Shown here piece after piece: positions 12,453 to 24,200 of a DNA stretch of 64,000 bases (positions are counted from its first letter, which is position 1; the number at the start of each line of letters is the position of its first letter). The stretch is from positions 15,917,001-15,981,000 of the forward strand of contig NC_059478.1 in the NCBI RefSeq assembly GCF_018139145.2, read 5' to 3'. A model generated the notes under the pieces. The model was not told the DNA's origin. It made no database searches and was given only the letters and a program-made list of their open reading frames with translations. The translations under genes were made by a program, and so were the position numbers. This DNA comes from Gymnogyps californianus (lineage: Eukaryota > Chordata > Aves > Accipitriformes > Cathartidae).

Positions 12453-12631
12453 CTGGGGGGAGTTGGCTGGGAGGGGTGGATCGTTGCTCGGGAACTAACT
12501 GGGCATTGGTTGGCGAGTGGTGAGCAATTGCGTTGTGCATGGCTTGTTTTGTATAGTCTAATTCTTTTAGTATTACTATTGTCATATTATTATTATTATC
12601 ATTATCATTATTTTTCATTCCTTTCTGTCCT

Positions 12632-12637
12632 ATTAAA
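12632..12637 (+). terminator. LTR polyadenylation signal ATTAAA
   Basis: ATTAAA about 180 bp downstream of the TATA box, followed by a CTTTATCTCAACCCACGAG block shared with the LTR at 58.5 kb. The spacing fits the end of the R region of an LTR. It lies in the same orientation as DPYD transcription, so it could in principle cause premature cleavage in intron 13. No evidence that it does. Confidence 0.6.
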
Positions 12638-12760
12638 CTGTCTTTATCTCAACCCACGAGGTTCTTTTTTTTCCGATTCTCTCGGCCATCCCACTGGGTG
12701 GGGGGGAGTGAGTGAGCGGCTGCGTGGTGCTTAGTTGCCGGCTGGGGTTAAACCACGACA

Positions 12761-12765
12761 ATGAG
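12761..12765 (+). repeat. Target-site duplication ATGAG, right copy
   Basis: Right half of the 5-bp direct repeat flanking the solo LTR, identical to 12168-12172. Confidence 0.9.
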
Positions 12766-14563
12766 GTACAGCAGTTCTTATGTGAACAATGAGTACTACA
12801 CAAAGACCGCTCCTATTGACTTAATGCTAGAACAAGGAGTTGCTAGAGAGTTTGGAATAATATAGGTTGGCATAATGTGCTAACTTTTTTTAAAAAAAAA
12901 GCAGCTTCTGATTATGTAGACATAAATCTTGTGCAGTGTTCAGCAGAGAGCAGAATGCTCTCTTGGGCTGCACTACCTGTGGAAGTAGAGATTTCAGACT
13001 GAGCTGTCCTGCCCAGCTAGTCACAGCTAACTGCGTAGCAGGACCAGGAACAAAGATTTCCTGCTCTAAGCCTGCAGAGTCAGTGGGAGGAGGCAGAGCT
13101 GCTCCCCAGACAGTACAGTTCCCAAGAGTGGAACAGTTTCTGGGAGGAAGGGAGCTCGCTAGACACGGTTTTTGGCAGCTGAAGCTCCTCCACTTCAGCC
13201 TTGATTGTATGTGATACAAGCAGGATTCTGTGTTCATCCCTCTTGTCTCCTTATTTTATCTGTCCTGGTTAGGTTTACCTTGTGGGCTTCCTTCTTAGTT
13301 GCAATAGTTAAAGGCTAAGCATAAACTGCCTGTGTGGCAATGGGGAGCTTAGCAGCAGGAGAAATGCTCCCTTTTCCAGAGCCGATTACTGAATTCACCA
13401 CTGTGTTTAGTCACTGAGAGGGAAACCAGTGACTTCCCTATTGACCGTGGCCATCCTTTGGCACTTCAGCAAAAGTGACTGATGCAGGCTAAATTTGAGT
13501 GACATATAGCTAGTGAAAAGCATCTACAGCCTAACCACAGATTTCCGTGCATTAACTCCTGTGTGAGGGAATAAGATCAGAGAGAAAAGCAGGATAAATC
13601 CTGGAAGAAGGAGATCCAAGGACAGAGATAAAAAGTACTCAAGCTGGAGAGCTGTGATTCTCATAAGACAGAGGATTCATTTCATATGAACTTCTTCTCC
13701 TTTTCCCTCTTTCACTACCTAGCACAGAAAACTCTTCTAAAATGCTAGGCTAGGGATCTCTGTAGCCCATGAGAGGCCATACTTTCTTGTATAGAGGAAC
13801 TGCTGGATAGCAATGCTGCAATTCTAGCCCCTGGACCATATTTACTCCCCAACTCTTCCCAACCCTCATCTGTCGTGGCCTCACCTTGAAAGCATCACAT
13901 GTTGCCACAGAGGGAGTTAGCATAGCACTAACTGTTTCGTGCTGTGCTCACTCCGTTTTCAAACACCCACATACTTTGCTGCATAATTGCCTTCATGACA
14001 ACCTGTGTAGTGTTTTCTGTTTGTAGGGTGAGGATTTCAACTCCGAGTGATTCAGCAAAAGTTTGTTCTTGCATACTACTGTACTATTGTTGAAACATAA
14101 AAAAAGCTAACATGAGAAATAGCTGAAATTCCTTCAGAGTATTTATACCTTTAAGTATACTGCACTCTAAATATTTTAGAACGTACTGGATATTATAGTG
14201 TAATGCAAATATTAATTGTAGGGTACTGTACCTGTATGTGTCTGTAGGTGTCTGTGAGTGGGATGGTGACTTGTAGAATTTTATTTACCAAATTAAACAT
14301 CTTTGCATAGCTGCTTTAGTATCAAGTAGATTTGATTTCTTCCAGAAATGAGAATAACTGCTTTTAAAATGGATTATCACAGGAAAGACAAATGGTAGCA
14401 GAATAAAAATGCCCCTTCACACACCTTTTCCTACATTCATGTCTTCCCTTTCTGACTGCAGGATCAATAGCTCATTGCTCTGTTGGTTCAAATAGTATTT
14501 CTCTTATTCAGATAATTCTGTGCCAGAACGTATTATTTGTAAATTCTGCTGGCAAACTATTGA

Positions 14564-14615
14564 AGGGAAATGGGGGAGCTGCATATCACAGGGAAATGGG
14601 GGAGCTGCATCTCAT
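14564..14615 (+). repeat. 26-bp tandem duplication
   Basis: Two adjacent 26-bp units (14564-14589 and 14590-14615) share AGGGAAATGGGGGAGCTGCAT and differ at two positions near their 3' ends. This looks like a recent local duplication in otherwise unique intron sequence. Confidence 0.88.
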
Positions 14616-17600
14616 AGAGTCCACAATAAACGAATACCAATTATTACCTCTTTTAGAGTTTAGATGAACAGAAAACTACCTGCAGAATGAGAGATACTGC
14701 ATTAATTAAACAAATAACTGTGAGTGGGAGTTTTTTAGCAGAAGTGATATACTGACCTGGTTTATTTACTTAGAATTTATTAGTAAGTATTGTTTAGTAC
14801 ACAAAATTTGCATTAAAATCTGTAATCAGAAAGTTTGTATAAACATAGTATCAAAATAAGTCAGAGGTTATATGAAGTGTGCACATCTCTATACCATATC
14901 CACTACCACAGTGAGAAGTTTATGACAGAAATTGGGGTTTTATCACATGAGTTCAGGCTTTGTTGTTCTCTCACTGCATTGTATGGGCTGCTTAGAAAGC
15001 GGAAAAAAACAACTAGGATAGCAGAAATGTTTGCTTTGGTTTTTAGATGCTTCCTTCACTTCTAAAATTTAATTCTGATTAATCAGATACATCTGTCTTT
15101 ATTCTGTTGTGACATGCATTGATTTGCGATGCTGTCGCTTTCAATAATGTGGAAACAGTTGCCTTTATTATGAGAACCGGCAGAAATCAACATGCAGACT
15201 AACTTAATTTTTAATCTTGAATATTTTTTTTCATTATATATGGAGCAAGTTGCATGGATGATTTTAAAAACAAAGCTACAATTAAAACTAGATTAAATTT
15301 GAACTAAACCATAGTGGAGAAAACTTTCTAGTCATAATATATATTTATACAATTCACTGATGTAGATTTTACAATATATTTTCAGAACCATTTCTAAATT
15401 AAAACCATTGCTGGTAGAAAATTAATTAATTTACCCAGGATATATCACATTTCTGTGTGCTGTTATGACAATATACATATTCAGGCTCCAACTAGTTCTC
15501 TCTCTGTACATTTGCACTGTGTGCACCTCGCTTCATAATTGAAGGTGGTAAAAAAATCATGGTACAATGACGCATTGTTTTCCATAACATTAGTATTTCA
15601 CAGAAGTGAATCTGTATTACAAAATGTATATTTTTGTATGATATTACAGCATAGTAATTTAGATTAAACTAGTTATAATTTATGGTGCCAAGCCAAAAAG
15701 CTATTTAAGATGCATTAAAATGCAGAACCATGACATTTGGAATTCTGATGTTCTTAATATGACAAAGGTTATTCTATGGAGTTTTGCTATAATATGAAAT
15801 ATTAATATTTCACAATACAGTTTTGATGAAGTACAATTTGCCTAGCTTGCATATGATAAAGAAATTAAATGCTTACCAAGGGAGTTCAGTGAGAATTAGA
15901 GCCCTGCCTGAACATCTGCTTGAAATGTTATTATCCTGTCCTACTGACAGCATCGCTCCCTCATTGTTTTTCAAGATTGACAGCTGAATATTGTACTGAT
16001 TTCTGCAGCAAATATGTTTAGGTGAACTTTGTTTCGTTTTTTAGGAATTTAGAACATGCTTTTGATTTCCATCCTATGGTTTTGTGGGTTTTTTTTTTTT
16101 TATACTCTTGACATTTGTAGATGCCAGATTGAGGTCTAGTATGCTGTAGCAAAGATAGACCATTGACTTGCAACGAAATGCCAGTTGATATCTCAGTAAA
16201 CAGAAATATTACTATTCTTTATTGTGTGGTCTGTATGAAAGCTGTATGGGCTTTCTTTGGGGAGACAAATGATCAGATTGTTAATGTCAAATATAAAAAG
16301 AACTGTTTGCCTTTCTACTAAATAACATCAGACAACTTTTATTAACCACATTTTTTGAACAGAAAAATGGGCATTTTACAGGATTCCTTAGCATACAAAA
16401 CTGTGAGTTAAATTATTTTTTTGTTTTACAAATTTTAGAATTATTATTATTGGTCTTAATATTCTTATGAGTTCTTTACGTACCTTATTTTGTTCCATAG
16501 TTCTGAAAGAATTTTAATAAGAAATACCAACTTTATTGTTCCCCAGTTCTTACATTTTTAGATCACTGCATAAATTTAGCAAAGTTTAACAGGGGAGGTA
16601 AAAGACTATTCTAGGGAAATGCAATAGAATGTAATTATTATGTTTCTAAAATACTGTAACTATGACATTGTATTTTACTTGAATATTTTTATACAGAAAA
16701 TGTGTTATTTGGCTACAAAAAAGGAACAAATCATTCTATGAATCTGAGTAAGTGGCAGGAAAACAGATTTTCCTCCTTTTTGGTCAAGAAAAAGTATTTC
16801 TCTGATATGTTCAACTTCAGGGCCAGATCTCATCTCTACTTAGTTTTACCCTATCCCTGACCCAGTATAAAGAAGCCTGGAGGCTCCCTTTAAATGCTAA
16901 TAACTTCAATAGCTTCAAAATTGCCATCTGAAGAACTGGAGAGGACTGCGTTTAACCATTCTTTCTCCTCAATCTGTACACCTGGGGCTGTAGGGGCTTG
17001 GCACATCTTCACCCTGGAGGAATCCCAGTCTGGAGAGATGTAGCACAGCTTGAACAACACAGTGAAAGCAGAGAGGCCAAAGAGTCCAGGATTGAGAGCT
17101 TTAACCAAGTCATTATTGATAAGCCAAGTCCCTTCCTACCACAGCTGAAGTCCGCACCAAGCAGATGTACGCCTTAAATTGTTGCAGCTGTGCTTCTTGA
17201 CACCAATGAATTTGCAAGTGAGGTAATTTGGACCATTTTAATAATCTGGTTTTACCATTAGTAAGTCTGGGGTTTTTGGCCAATTAATACTTTGAATGTT
17301 GAAGATAATGAACTGTATTTTTAAAGCAAGAGTTTAACAACTGTCTGTAAAAAGTCTCTCTCTCTTTATGATTGTATTTATTACTTTAGAAATGAAAAAC
17401 TTTTTACAAGTTCATGATAAAAATTAAACCTCTGGGCAAATGTTTAGTCCCACTCTTCCTGTAGCATTAAATATCACAGAAATGCTGCATTTCTTCTGCA
17501 ATGACAGCCACAGCACAGAGTCTCTCATGGAGAAGTCTGTTATCTCAAGGCGTGGAGCACAATGTGAAAACTCATCAGTAGAAGGCAAAGATCTGTCAGG

Positions 17601-18527
17601 CAGGGGTGTGAGCATTGAGTCAGTAAACCTCATCCGTGCTAAAGGACAGATTTTTACAAACAGAGGATCAGCAAGTTGCTTTCCATATTTTCTCTTTTCC
17701 TTCCGTTCACCCTCATGGAGCAGAATAAGCTTGGCTGTAGCTTTTATGTCTTATGCTTCTTGAGCTCATTTCATAAGTTCCATTGAGTCTTTAAGCCAGC
17801 AATGACATATCTTCCTCAAAGCTGCACACAAAGCTGGCCATCAAAGGTAAAACTAGGTATATGTGCAAAACTGGTTCTTGGTAGGCTACAGATTCGCCAA
17901 TTATGTAGTTGTCTAAGGATTCGTGGTCCGTTCATCTATTTGTTTTTTACACAGTATTTAGAGATTCTTTCTTTTTCATGTTTTTTTCTTCTGGAGCCAA
18001 TGGTTTAAAACAGTAGAGCAACAGTGCACTAACATATACAAAGTGTAAATTTGATCATTAACCTTGAACTTGAATATTTTAGGCAGCTTTTATAGAAAAG
18101 ACTTGTAAACCAGTCTTTTAGGTAGTTTTTAATCTGAAAACTGTTGCATATTTTAATGAAACTTATTGTGCACTTAGAGTGACAAAGCTGAGACGCATTT
18201 CCAGTGAAATTCGGACAAGCGTAAAGATTGCAATACTGAGTATTTTGCTACATAAGCCTTTCAATGAAAAATAGCTGCAAAAGTAGGATTGTTCATGCCT
18301 GCTCAGCATAATATGTGGTGTTCTGGAACTGACCAGTACTTAAGAGACGATGTGATTTCTATTCATAGCGCAACTATTAGCCAATCAGTCAAACAAAATG
18401 GATGCAAATTTTACAGTTGGCTAAAAATCTGAACAGTATTTCTTTTTGTGTTGAAGAAGCTGCTTTGCTCTTTACTACCTTTGCTTTATATACCTCATTC
18501 TTCTGAAAATATCTGCAAATACTTAAC

Positions 18528-18547
18528 GAGAGAGAGAGAGAGAGAGA
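18528..18547 (+). repeat. (GA)10 microsatellite
   Basis: Ten uninterrupted GA units followed by CAAAGAGAG. A simple-sequence repeat, probably length-polymorphic. The serine/leucine repeat predicted on the minus strand here is an artefact of the repeat. Confidence 0.95.
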
Positions 18548-21210
18548 CAAAGAGAGCACCCATGCATGATTTTCCAAAACTGCTGACAATCTGCAGCTCC
18601 TGATGGCTCTATCTGAAGTACTCAACATTTTTTAGTATCACATCCTGAATAAACAGGATTCTAAAAAGCAAATATGTAACATACTTGTGTAAAATATCAT
18701 TCAGATATCATTTTCTGTAGTTGTTTTGTATGCCCTTGGAAAGTTGTTGGTAATCTTGGCAATACTTCAAATAATTTTGTGTCTGAAAGGAATTCAGCTA
18801 AAAAGGCAGTTTCAATGTAAGCTAGAAATTGCCAAGTGTAATTCTGAAATTCAGAATTTTCACACTGAAGTTTCATTCTCAATTCAAATTTGTTGCAAAC
18901 TCTTTTTAGTATTTTGCTTTCTTCGAAACAACCAACTGCATATAACTTTCTTAAGTGGCATTAATGTATTTAATAATTTATTAGAAAAAGTTGTAGTATA
19001 TTTTTCTTAACAGTTATATTTAAAAAATGCCTATCCAAGACAATCACAGCATAAGGCCATATTTAACAGTTTGGACTTTTCTTAGCATAAATGACGTAAA
19101 GTTCCCTATTTTTTGGAATTGTCATGATGCACTTTAATAGATAACCACAGACATTCAGGAAAAAAATGAAGTATTTATTTTGCCGTTATAGATTTCAGAA
19201 GTTTCCTTCCTGTCAAATCATTGACTTTTCCCCCCTCCCCATTTGATTAAGTGCATGTGTCAGAGTTTGGGTTTTTTCCTCATTTTCACATTTTAATTAT
19301 AAGAAAATCCAGAATGCAATCCAGACTTTGGTAGGTTACTGAGATACTGAAGTGGAATAAAGGAAAAGTGGTCTTTATGCTTCAGTGGCTCTAATTTACA
19401 GTTCAGCATCTTTGCTGAGGTCTACATTCATTACTGTGGTCAAATGTTGGCTTCTGCAAGACTCTAGGTGACGCTTTGGGACCCCGCCTCTGCCCACTAA
19501 CATTATCAGGCTGCAAATGTATTGGGGAAGACATGCTTCCAGCACCATGCCTTCTCCCCTGGGCACCAGCTAGTTGTTTCTTGCTTCAGCTGCGCATGTT
19601 AAATGGCAGCCCTGCTGTCGGATGAGTGCTTTTCCCCATCTCCACCAAGAAAAACATGAGAGCTGAAGCATCTCACGCAACAGCTAGTGCCCAAAGATTC
19701 CCAGTTGGACCATGCAACCTTGCAACGTATTTGCAGAAACATGGTCCCAAATTGACTCTACATGGATGCTCTTAAATCAATGTCAAGCATGTATGTGGTG
19801 GTGTATAGCTTGTGTTAAAAAGTTTGCAGACATAAGCTGAAATGATATAACTAGCTCTAAACTGGCCTATGTTTCCACACATGGGTTTACAGGGGGTTAG
19901 CTTAATCATTTTTCAAGAGATCTTTGGTTGTACCAGTGTAGGTTTTATGTAAAGGCATCATACTTCTCCTAAATGCTCGAGTTATCTCAGGTCTTGAGTT
20001 CCCACTTGGTAAATGAAACTGGTAGGGCTGTGTTTAACATCTGATTTACCCACACAAGAAGTTAAGAAAGCAAAGAGCTGATTTTTGAATCTCATGGTGA
20101 TATAATTGCATTTACTCCTGATTGACGTTGTTGCAAAAGCAGAATGAAGTCCCATATGTTTAAAAAACCTGATAGGTTCTTATGTTAAAATACCTATTAC
20201 TAATGCAAATATGTATGTGAGTGTATTCTAAATAACATTTCTTATCATTATTTGAGATTTATAATTATCTAAATATTTTACTACAATAGAGATTGTGGCT
20301 TTATGGGACTCCATCCTTCAGTCAGAAAGTGTAGGATTTTTGTGAATAAATCTTCTGGAGTCAATTGCAGCAGGAGACAAGTGTGTCCATCCCATGAACT
20401 TTGGAATTATTACTTTAAGAATTATCCAAAATGCTTTTGTCACAGCTAATTGCAAAATCCAGGTTTTGGTCTATAGAAAAAGGAAATAGGAACACACATT
20501 TTTAATATTCCCATAACATACATATTATGATAGTCTTTAATTGTACATTCTCACATCATGTGTTAATAAGGGCATACAACTTTAGATTTGTGTGGAGGAT
20601 TTCATACTACTACAAAAAATTACTTCTGCTGCATTACACTAATGTCATTGAATTATTATCGAGTATTGACTTTTTATACTTTAAAGTAATCTACTTTGAC
20701 TTTCCTGGTGCGTTTTGGACTATGAAGCAGTTAATTACAGTGCTAGCTATAGGTTTCAAAAGCAGCTATCAGCACTTTATCACTGTTCTCAGCCATACAC
20801 TTAAACCCTACAATATGTAAGTACGTTTACAAATTATTTTTTTCCTTAACTTCTGCTTGCCTGACTTCTCTGATAATTCAGTGGAATATAAGAGTTAAAA
20901 AAAAAAAATCCTAAAACATATTACAAATGAAAAAGACATAAGCTAATGTTATAGCTGGATGGTTTTTCGTTAGCAGCTGACCTTCTGTTGCTAGAAAAAA
21001 GAAAGTCTTGGCTAGAAGACAGTTCAATAAATGAACAGGCTATATATTGATTTTTCTCCCTCTTCCCTTGTTATGTAATATGATTTCCTTTCCCTTGCAA
21101 GGGTTGCTGTCATACAGGATGGGGCTGGGATCATGGTCGTGGAAGCGTATGGGAATGTGTAGACTAAGGAAGGCTGTCACAGCAGTCAATAAGATCTGAG
21201 AGGTGTTGAC

Positions 21211-21263
21211 TAATTGCCTGCTAATTACACAGTAAATTGTCTAATTAAGCTGATGGTTAATTA
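21211..21263. promoter_or_regulatory. Cluster of TAATT[A/G] motifs (candidate element)
   Basis: Four TAATTA/TAATTG sites lie within 53 bp (starting at 21211, 21222, 21242 and 21258). This core is bound by many homeodomain proteins. The surrounding 21180-21300 has more mixed base composition than the flanks and no repeat signature. This is a candidate conserved noncoding element only. TAATTA is frequent by chance in AT-rich DNA, so confidence is low without cross-species alignment. Confidence 0.3.
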
Positions 21264-24200
21264 GGGTACGCTCGCACAGCAGTCTTGTGGAATTTTTGTC
21301 TGATGTCTGGGAAGCAGCTTGTGTAATTGGCAAACTGGTAAGGACTGGCAGAGAACATGACTGGGAAGCACGCTGCCAGTAGATGACAGAATAAGGATGC
21401 GTTTGCACAAAGGTTGTCATGTGAACACTGAGGGGTTTGTTAGCCTTCTCCAGCTACGTGGCAGCGGGCACAATGAGAAATTTAGCTGAAAGCTACTGGA
21501 AGCTGTAAATAAAATAAGGTTTAAGCGTGCAATATTAGAAAAGCAGTGACATGTACTCTTTTCTTATGTTAGTCAGAATTTGGACTTTAGATAAACACAG
21601 AGTATCAAAATTCTCATGTAAAGAACTTCACCAAACTGTGCAATTTGACCATGGCAGTAATTATTGTATTGTGATCTGTTTGGTGGAGTCACAAAATGAT
21701 ACTGTTTCCCAGGATACTCTATTTGTACGTTGATGTTGAAAAAGTATAGCTGTTAATAAGGATGCTCGCCAGCCATCATAACCATCATATATGGTATTCT
21801 GAATCCTCATTAGGCATTGTGTCCATCTCTAGATGTGACAGAGTATGAACAGGTCATAATGATGCTCTGAATTAAATGTGATTGCACTATGCGTAACTAT
21901 AATATGATTAATGAAAGTATCTAGATTCCAGATTCTGACCCAAAGCTGATGGAAACTGTTGGGAGTATTAAACAGCGAGAACCTGGAGAGTACAGGAGTA
22001 CAGACACCAATTCAGCAAAGCATCAATTCACTGTGATTTAGATTTGTAATTCAGTAAAATAATGTGGTATGTGCACTTTCTTAAAGTTAATTACAAATGT
22101 AAGCTTCCCACAGAATAAGCATAGCACAATACAGGATTGGGTCTTCACATGATGCCGAGATTTAATTTTGAGCTATGTATCAGCAAAATCGAAGAAAAAA
22201 ATAGCTCTTTTGTATATCATGAGCTAAACCGAAGTATGTGTATATGTATTTATTTGTTAAGAATGTTTTGATGTCACTTGAGCAAAGTGAAGCTTAATAT
22301 CCACTTTCAGTCTTGGAAAAGATATATTGTTTCAGAGGTCCCCATCTCTTTACTTTTTAGCATTTGCAATATGTGGTTCCAGCACAGTGTCTCCCTGGAA
22401 CAAAAAAGAAAACAGAGTGAATTCCAGATCTGGATTGCTGCTGAAACTGTTGATTTTATTTTATTTTTTTCTTTTTGATTTAAACCACAAATATGTTTCT
22501 TCTCCCATAGAAATGGATTTAAAAAAAAAAATAAATTGAGGGAGTAAATTATACGTTCTTTGAATTAATGAATACATTTTTATCCTGTGATCTTGCTGCT
22601 TCTACCTCCCTGCACCTGCACAGTTAATAATGCCTTTATGTAGCACCCTCTACGTGGTGAATTTTTGTTTATGATTTTTCCTTCAAAAGTAATTGAGCAA
22701 AATCATGGTACACTAAGAGCATTCTCACTGTGCCAGTCATCAGACACGGGATTCCAAACACTAACAGGCTGATCTAGAAGGCCTTAAACCTTCTCTGAAG
22801 GGATTATAACCATACTTGTAATGTTGCTCTTCTGTGGGTACTTGCACAGAATAAAATGCTACGATTCCCCTGCATCAGATTCTGTGAATTGCTGCATAAA
22901 ATGAAAAAGGTTTGATTCATTGATTTAAGTCAAAACCGTACAGGGAGGCCCTATGTGCCTATTTTCTTTCAAATGAAATATATTTTAAATTTACATTTGA
23001 TATTTACATGTATGTTTTTCCACATCCATCTGCACATATGCAAAACCAAACCTCTCCAATTCATTTTTCCTTACTGTTTTTTAAGGATTATTCCTTAAAA
23101 GTATTGGAGAAACTATTCTTTTTGTCTCTGACAGCACATTCAGGAACAAAGCTCACTTCACCAGCCAACTGCAGGAACTGAAAGCATACGGTGCAACCAT
23201 CACACTTGCTTTCATTTTCTATCATGGGGCAGCAAATGGATATGTTGCTAATGCATTTTATTCTCTGAAGACAGAGAAAGGAGTTCAGAGGATAATTGTT
23301 ACCTTATTACGTCCTTCAAAAGGAATTTCTGGCACATGCTATTATGATTTATGATTTAATAAATCACACAAACATAGAAAAGGATATTTCTGGTAATTCA
23401 CATGGTTTAGTAAATATATGTATGTAAAGCCCTATTGCAACATAACACAAAATTGTGTGGCAATAATGCTGCTGTTAAACAGCATCAATTACCAACTTTT
23501 TTGAGAAATCATGGTTTTTAAAAATGTATTAATTTTTTCCTATGCAGTTGTAGCTGTATCTTATCATATATCTGTGCTTTATTGTGGAATCGATCAAAAA
23601 TGGAAACATTTCCCAAATGTCCCTAATGCATTCTTTCCCAAGGCATCTTCATTGCCCATTTTCAGACCTCATGCTTAAACAATGGAGTCAGAGGAGCCTG
23701 TTGTCGGCACGTTGTCGGTGTTACGTTCAGGTTTATTGCCTGCGGTGGTTCTCTCCCTGTGCAGTTCAGGAGGGTTCCTGTTTGCCACCCTTTTATTTAA
23801 TGTGTATATCAAGCCATAGAGAAGGCTTAGTAAAGTGACATTGATTGAAGTGTTTTCAATATGTCGAAATCCAGCTTTATAACTCTCGGCTGATTTAGCT
23901 TGAGCAGTTGATTGCATTATTCAGTGTTTGTGGGAGACTGGGGCATGGTTGAGAGCATGCTGAGCAAAAGTCAATCCAGACAAGATAGGAGTAATGCTGG
24001 GATCATTAGAGGAAACATCCAGAGGCTATGGCAAGAGAATTATCAGTCCTTCTGGCTGAGGGATGTAGTTCCGTTCCAGGCTGTAGCTGCAACAGCAGAT
24101 AAGAGCCAGAAGCCCACACCCCTTTTATTTTCTGAATGCAGGCCTTGCTAAGAGTATCCATGCTTTATATTTCAAGATTAACCTACTGTCAGTGTATGCT

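Larger units (their letters stand above)
12173..12760 (+). mobile_element. Solo LTR, ERV (5-bp TSD), + strand
   Basis: A 588-bp long terminal repeat of an endogenous retrovirus-like element with no internal gag, pol or env beside it, so it is a solo LTR left by LTR-LTR recombination. It starts TGTCCTGGTTTC and ends GGTTAAACCACGACA, giving the TG...CA termini with a short TGTC/GACA inverted repeat. The flanking 5-bp duplications ATGAG (12168-12172 and 12761-12765) match perfectly, which marks the ends and suggests a fairly young insertion. A 5-bp duplication fits ERVL/ERV3-class elements, though this is not decisive. A TATA box, an ATTAAA signal and an ATT/ATC microsatellite-like patch (about 12570-12616) lie inside. 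The 150-codon frame at 12282-12734 is not a retroviral protein. Copies of the same or related families occur at 44269-44880 and 58547-59115. Confidence 0.92.

Noticed and set aside
12282..12734. A 150-codon + strand open frame
   Set aside because: It lies wholly inside the solo LTR, contains the translated ATT/ATC repeat (poly-Tyr/His/Leu) and has no viral or cellular domain.
13262..13330. Possible LTR start (TGTCCTGGTTAGG at about 13261)
   Set aside because: Only the first dozen bases resemble the LTR terminus. What follows does not match the other copies, so I treat it as coincidence.
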